Of a stretch of DNA of 64,000 bases, positions 59,151-64,000 are shown in pieces. Position 1 is the stretch's first letter. Each line of letters begins with the position of its first letter. The DNA is from Apoderus coryli. Taxonomy: Eukaryota; Arthropoda; Insecta; Coleoptera; Attelabidae. Both the position numbers and the translations under genes were made by a program. Location: NCBI GenBank assembly GCA_911728435.2, contig OU452202.1, forward strand, positions 23,911,135 through 23,975,134, given 5' to 3'. The notes below the pieces were generated by a model that made no database searches, was not told the DNA's origin, and worked only from the letters and a program-made list of their open reading frames with translations.

Positions 59151-60101
59151 TGCACCGCCTCGCTTAAATCTACAACTTAGCTAAGGTCTACCTTAAGATA
59201 AGGTCGACCTTATCTAGGATATGAATTGCACCAGCCAATACTTAGCTAAGTTTGAGAAATATGTGGTATCGTCGCATTTTAATACAAACATGTTGAAAAG
59301 AATGCTGGCTACTGGCTAACCTAAGGAATTATTTACTTTTATATTAGTTTCTGATTTTAATGTGTTAAGTTTTTATGTATTTTAAGATGGAAGAGAAAGA
59401 AACGGGCTCCCAATCTTTCCTATAGGAAAAAATATTACTTCTGAGGATAGTATCAGAATATAGTAAATAATAGAATGTAAAAATACCAACAACCAAATTT
59501 GGCGAGAAAAAGACGGGGTGTAGAAAATAATTTCAAGCCGGTTTAATGCTAAAACACCCGAAAATTATCCGCGAAAATGTGATTCCTTACGCAAATATAA
59601 TATGAAAACATAAATAAACATTTACGAAGGGAGGTAGCCGATGAAAAGTCTGAAATAAAAAAACTTAGGGTGGGCCTTGTACAATAATCGCAGATCCCGT
59701 CCGTGATTTGGCGCTAGGCCTTGTAAATACCAAAAACTGTTTTTGGCTTAATAATTCCTAATTACAAGTTGTGAGGGTATTCAAGGTCGCGTGGAAAAGA
59801 TTCACTATAGTCCTTTGTTTGACAACCCTATATTTTAGAAAACGTCCAATTATCCAAGTCCTCAAAATGATTCGCTCGAATATATTCAGACAGAACAAGC
59901 ACCTAACATAATGTAAACATACCTCATAGAATAATGTTTATTGACGTACCTAGACAAAATAATGGAAAACAAAATAAAAAGTGAGGTTAGATATGAATTA
60001 AGTGGACCTTAAGCTATAGATTACCTCGGCCTAACTTAAGTCCCACTTAGGTGTGTTATAAGTGACTTAACGCTAAGTGGACCTTAAGTGTAAGCGGTGC
60101 A
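59151..60101. repeat. Inner inverted-repeat unit with palindromic subterminal blocks
   Basis: TGCACCGC at 59151 is mirrored by GCGGTGCA at 60094-60101. Near each end are palindrome-like blocks around CTTAAG and ACCTTA: GGTCTACCTTAAGATAAGG then TCGACCTTATC on the left, GTGGACCTTAAG twice on the right. Possibly a second MITE nested in the foldback element at 58933-61511. Confidence 0.45.
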
Positions 60102-60466
60102 ATGACTTGACATTAATTATACTAAAATTTTAGAAAATTGTACAGAGTGGTTCACAAGTTACCACTAGTATTATATGCAAAACATGGCGAATTCTAAGGC
60201 TTTTGTACTGGAACTGAAATAATTTAAACTCTGCTTCTTATGGGCATAGCGTTTTGATAGTTATTAACAATGATAATTGTTAGTATATATTGCAAAACCT
60301 GTATACAGGGTGAGTCTAAACTCAAATTTGCGTTTTACTCGAATTTTCACTCTGTACAAATCACAACAATTTTAAAATACGTACTTTATGGCTGCCCACA
60401 CACTGACTGCTTAGTTTTGCGTGAAATTCTGTTCTTTGAGGTAATATCGAACTTTGACGCACTAAT

Positions 60467-61496
60467 ATCGGAGGTCCCACAGATTGTTATCTTCTGCAGG
60501 AGGATGTTGTGAGATTTGTGCATTGGTGTGAGTTTCATGGTATGACTTTAAATGTTTCTAAGTGCTTTTGCGTAAATTTCAACCTCTTTTGTATGAATAT
60601 TTTGTCGACCATTCAGTCCTGAAATACAAATCTTCGGTCAAGGATCTGGGAGTTTACCTGGACACTTCCTTGAGCTTTGTGGATCATATCAGGCACTCGA
60701 CTTCCAGGTCTCTGAAAGTGTTGGGCTTCATAAAGCGTTGCTCGGTTGATTTCAGTAATGTGAATACTATTAGAATTTTGTTCACGACGCTCGTCAGACC
60801 ACATTTGGAGTATGCCTCGGCGGTTTGGACCCCGTCATACGGTTGCCATTCTGCCCGAGTTGAGAGCGTTCAGCGGCGTTTCCTTAGGTATGTTCACTTT
60901 AAGCTTGGTCGTCCGCGTCCTATCGATTTTGTGTTCGATTACGGAACAATGATGAGCGAGCTGGGGCTTACGACATTGAGTGATCGTCAGAGATCTATTA
61001 ATACTTTATAAGCTTTTGAACAATATGGTATCGTCTTCTTATTTGTTGTCCAATATTCATTTTCATGTACCGTCTAGGAACAATAGATACTCTCACCTTT
61101 TCCATGAGGAATTTCACCGTACAAATACGGAGGAAATAATTTTGTCCCTAGAGTGGCCAGGATGGCGAATTCTTGCTTAAGCGTTGATTTCTTTGCGCCT
61201 ATAGGTGAATTTATTCGCCGTTTGAAATGTGAGCGTCGTGACGGCAGTTTTGCGTAAGTCGATCGATGCCTGTTGCGTTGACGATCATAGTTTTCCTTTT
61301 ATTCCTGGCGTGGGTCTTGCGAATAGCTTTAGTATAACTTGAATTATGTTTAAATTGTCTACTTATTGTGTAATTTAAAGTTTCTTAGGTTTTGTAAAAT
61401 TGTTGAATTTGTGTAGTATTGCATGGCATTATATTTGTTATATTATATTGTATGCTGTATAAATGGACTTTGTCCGTGAATAAATAAATAAATAAA
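60467..61496 (+). mobile_element. R1/Jockey-type LINE, 5'-truncated, inserted in a foldback arm
   Basis: The plus strand reads LQEDVVRFVHWCEFHGMTLNVSKC (60498-60570), then frame 60562-61011 with VKDLGVYLDTSLSFVDHI, LKVLGFIKRCSVDF, HLEYASAVWTPSY and VESVQRRFLRYV, and after a frameshift YKLLNNMVSSSYLLSNIHFHVPSR (60980-61180). The catalytic domain is absent. The 3' tail is (AAAT)n to 61496. TAAT occurs at both borders (60463-60466 and 61497-61500), a short target-site duplication. Removing the insert restores the arm of the host element. Confidence 0.85.
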
Positions 61497-61511
61497 TAAT
61501 AACTCACCCTG

Positions 61512-64000
61512 TATATAATATGCGCCTACTAAAATTCAACCAAAAAAAAAACTAAAGGAAGAAAAAGGTATGTCGAATTCTAATAAGAGACTCATACGTT
61601 CTTAAGTGAACCGAGCAAGTTCCATAGTGAAGAAGACACCCAGCTATTGCTCAAAGAACCAGTGCGACAAAAAAAACTTTTCAAATTTGCCCAACCATCG
61701 AAAAGGTTCTCATGCAATTATTTTTGAAGTATTCCAAGAGGCTTATTAGATAATATTCTAAACTACTTTATAATATAGTGCAAATAGTATCAAATATGCA
61801 AAGTCAGTGTTTTTAACGAACCAGACAATCATCGTCACTAAGTTATAGTTACCTTAAGAAATACTAAGTTTTTCCACGATATAAATACGAAAGATTACCT
61901 ATTGTAATAACCATTTAATAGGTAAAATACCTACCTAAGAAATACACATTTTATAAAATACCATTTTAGTAATAAACGCCAATTGGTTATGCCTCAATTG
62001 AATTTCATAAAGAAATCACCTTCTATGGTTAGTAAAAAGAACGTGTTTGCTTCCGCAACTTCTTTGTTTTCTTCGATGCTGACTAATACTGGGTCAAAAT
62101 AAAGGAATTTCGTCAATCGTTTTTTCGGTACCTTGGCACAGATACGCAAAATTGATATTGCTGCCACCAACTTATTAGTAGATTGACAAAAAGTAATTAT
62201 TTTTAGTGTAGCTATACTAACTTACTAACTTTGTTATCGATGTGAATTCATGAATTACATACGACGGCAGTTTATTAAGTGTTTAGGACAAGAAATAATA
62301 ACTCAATGTTTTTGGAGCATTTCTTCGACATTTTGTGTATTCATTTGTTAAATGAGCTCCTCGTTACAAGATAAAGGCAGGTCTATGAAATCTTAGAAAT
62401 GTGTTTTATATTGTTTGGCAAATTGATCTGTAACAGAGAAAATGCCAAAATTGGTTGCTGTCACAGGGGTAAAGCGATTTCAACCAAAAACTAATGGGTT
62501 CATCCTAGTGCCCCCCAACCTCATACACCGAAATGTTGCTCAATTGGATTAACCGTTTAGGCGCTATCGTGAGAATACACACAGACACACCCACAGACAG
62601 ACTTCCATCGGGAAATGGTCTTAATTGTCGCAAAGAACTCCAAAATGGTTATTTCGGTCGTTATCTCAAATTTTTCTATTTTTGACAGCAACAAATTTTG
62701 GCATTTTCTCAAGAAAAATAGAACAAAAAATATGCTACAAGATTTCCTGGCATGTCAGTAACCTGTCATCATTGACGTGTCGTGGACGTTTTTGAGATCC
62801 CTGATATTTTCTTGCAATTTATCAAGTTAGGTACTTACTTAATTTTGCTACTTCTACTACTATTTCGCTCAGAGTTGATGTTTTGTCACCAGGGCGAGAT
62901 AGAGATAGGACTATATTTTATTCTCCCTTCCCAGATATTATGAACGTTGCGTCATTCGCTGCTCTTTCTATAACCAAGTGAGCGAGGTCTCTAGTGGTTG
63001 GTTTGTATGGTAATATTTGTACTCTGTGGAAAAGGTTTGTCCTCGTTGCATCCCAAAGAATTTGATGAAAGCTCGTAAAGATGGCCATGTGAGTTGGTGC
63101 AAACACATGGTCAAAATTATTGCTTGGCAAACGAATCTGTGACAACGAAAGGAATGCGGACAAAAAAGTCCTATATTGCCAAATTTAACTACAAAATATC
63201 ACTAGTTCTCGAAAAGAAGTAGTATTAACTTGAAAATCGATTTTTCACAATTACAAATAATTATAATGAAAAAAGCTCAGCATTTTTAAGTGGTTGTTAG
63301 TTTTATTTTTACCACTGAATATTACTATTAAGAAAAGAAATTACGATCTTTTGTAAAATCGGCAATACCACTCGAAATGGATGGTTACACGCCGCCTGAA
63401 TGATCCTAATTGGTGCGTAGAGCCTCGCTCGTTTTGTCGCCATGCGACTGTTCAGGTCGCAATTGGTGGAAACTGAGTTCTTCCCCGCAATTGTTGCCGC
63501 CCCTCGTAGTAATATTGAATCAGCCAGTGGCAGAGTGGTGTTATTTATACTTTTGTCTTGTCTGAGTTGCAATATTATATCAAATTATTATTGTATATTT
63601 AGTGTTCTGTTACTTTAGTGTTTTAGGTTCAAAACTGGAAATTTTTATTGAATCTACCTAGAATTTTGGTATTTTAAAGAGTTCATAGCGATGCTTACAA
63701 CTATGCAGCTGGTAATAAAAACAGCAATTAATGAAGCTACTCTGAAAGTTCATGGGAAAATCAAAAGCAGTGAGCCTGCAGATCCTTGATCGAAAATATC
63801 CTGGTGGAACCAGCTGGGAGAATGAGAGGATGTATTTATATGGCAATAAAATAGATTGATGCATGTTTTGCTTCTCTAACTTCAAAAATAGCAGCAGCCT
63901 GTGGATGCTAGTAATTTTCATTAAAAATTTTTACTATACTCGTAACTATAGCTATGGGACTTTTGCAACACTGCCTGTTAGATCTAGAAATGCTTATAAT
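61512..64000. other. Intergenic stretch to window end
   Basis: No gene recognised. Minus-strand frames 62918-63163 (81 codons) and 63309-63572 (87 codons) are open and moderately GC-rich, but show no motif I know. Confidence 0.4.
62436..62710. repeat. Inverted-repeat element, 28-30-bp arms
   Basis: GAGAAAATGCCAAAATTGGT plus TGCTGTCA (from 62436) is mirrored at 62682-62710 with one difference. The interior carries ACACACAGACACACCCACAG, a phrase common in dispersed animal repeats. No frame; MITE or SINE-like. Confidence 0.6.

Larger units (their letters stand above)
58933..61511. mobile_element. CAGGGTG-ended foldback transposon hosting a LINE insertion
   Basis: The left terminus CAGGGTGAGTTATTAGTGCG (58933) and the inverted right terminus (CACCCTG ending at 61511) are both bordered by TA. 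The left arm (58933-59065) and the right arm (60330-60466 plus 61497-61511) share AGTTCGATATTACCTCAAAG, CACGCAAAACTAAG and CAGTGTGTNGGCAG. A further internal CAGGGTG occurs at 59056 and, inverted, a weak one near 60350. No transposase inside, so this is a non-autonomous element. The right arm is split by a LINE at 60467-61496. Confidence 0.8.

Noticed and set aside
62918..63572. Two minus-strand open frames of 81 and 87 codons
   Set aside because: No recognisable motif, no splice signals that join them, and lengths are within chance for this composition.
1..64000. tRNA, rRNA, CRISPR array or prokaryote-type operon
   Set aside because: None seen on reading both strands; all regular repeats are short microsatellites or inverted arms.

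Overview
This is AT-rich metazoan genomic DNA, most likely from an insect. The evidence is the repeat mix: several non-LTR retrotransposon families, Tc1/mariner transposons of the DD34D and DD41D types, a hAT relic, a Ty3/gypsy integrase scrap and many inverted-repeat (MITE-like) elements. A beetle-like host is a guess from the style of these elements. I see no bacterial operon, no tRNA or rRNA gene and no CRISPR array. The only candidate host coding sequence I can support is one THAP-domain exon near 53.3 kb, and that could itself come from a transposon. Layout 0-18 kb: LINE fragments at 1-880 (-), 2160-3585 (+), 5095-6645 (+), 8079-8700 (-), 14880-15545 (-) and 17283-18374 (-); a restriction-like-endonuclease LINE tail set between TAA repeats (7113-8078, +); a mariner relic (9637-10072); a DD41D transposase scrap (12062-12345); a DD41D transposon with both ends and one frameshift (13051-14226); and a 5'-truncated one (15715-17006). 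Layout 19-37 kb: an I-like LINE RNase H domain (19085-21470) is split by a TA-flanked DD41D transposon (19154-20749) that itself carries a gypsy integrase fragment. An RTE/BovB-like LINE (28262-29333) and a Jockey-like LINE with a 358-codon open frame (32555-33895) follow, with small inverted-repeat elements between them. Layout 37-52 kb: the best preserved unit is a DD41D transposon at 43048-45135, with an intact 370-codon transposase, near-identical inverted repeats of about 365 bp and TA on both sides. It sits inside an older LINE (42280-46190), whose reading frame can be followed across the insertion. Internally deleted mariners (37107-37606, 47586-48290), a foldback element (40769-41539), a 67-bp perfect palindrome (49857-50022) and a hAT pseudogene (50130-51255) complete the region. 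Layout 52-64 kb: a direct repeat pair surrounds the THAP exon, a decayed LINE lies at 56590-58010, and a foldback element (58933-61511) has a LINE inserted in its right terminal repeat. The most interesting non-protein signal is a dispersed motif with the hammerhead ribozyme layout (CTGANGA, hairpin, GAAA, short ACGT helix, closing stem). The best copies are at 11654-11693, 22895-22932 and 31616-31658, and weaker copies occur across the window. The known carriers of such ribozymes are Penelope-like elements and retrozymes; none of the copies here sits beside recognisable coding sequence. Overall the window is a graveyard of layered transposon insertions. The nesting gives relative ages: LINEs and MITE-like elements first, DD41D insertions and one R1/Jockey-type LINE later.
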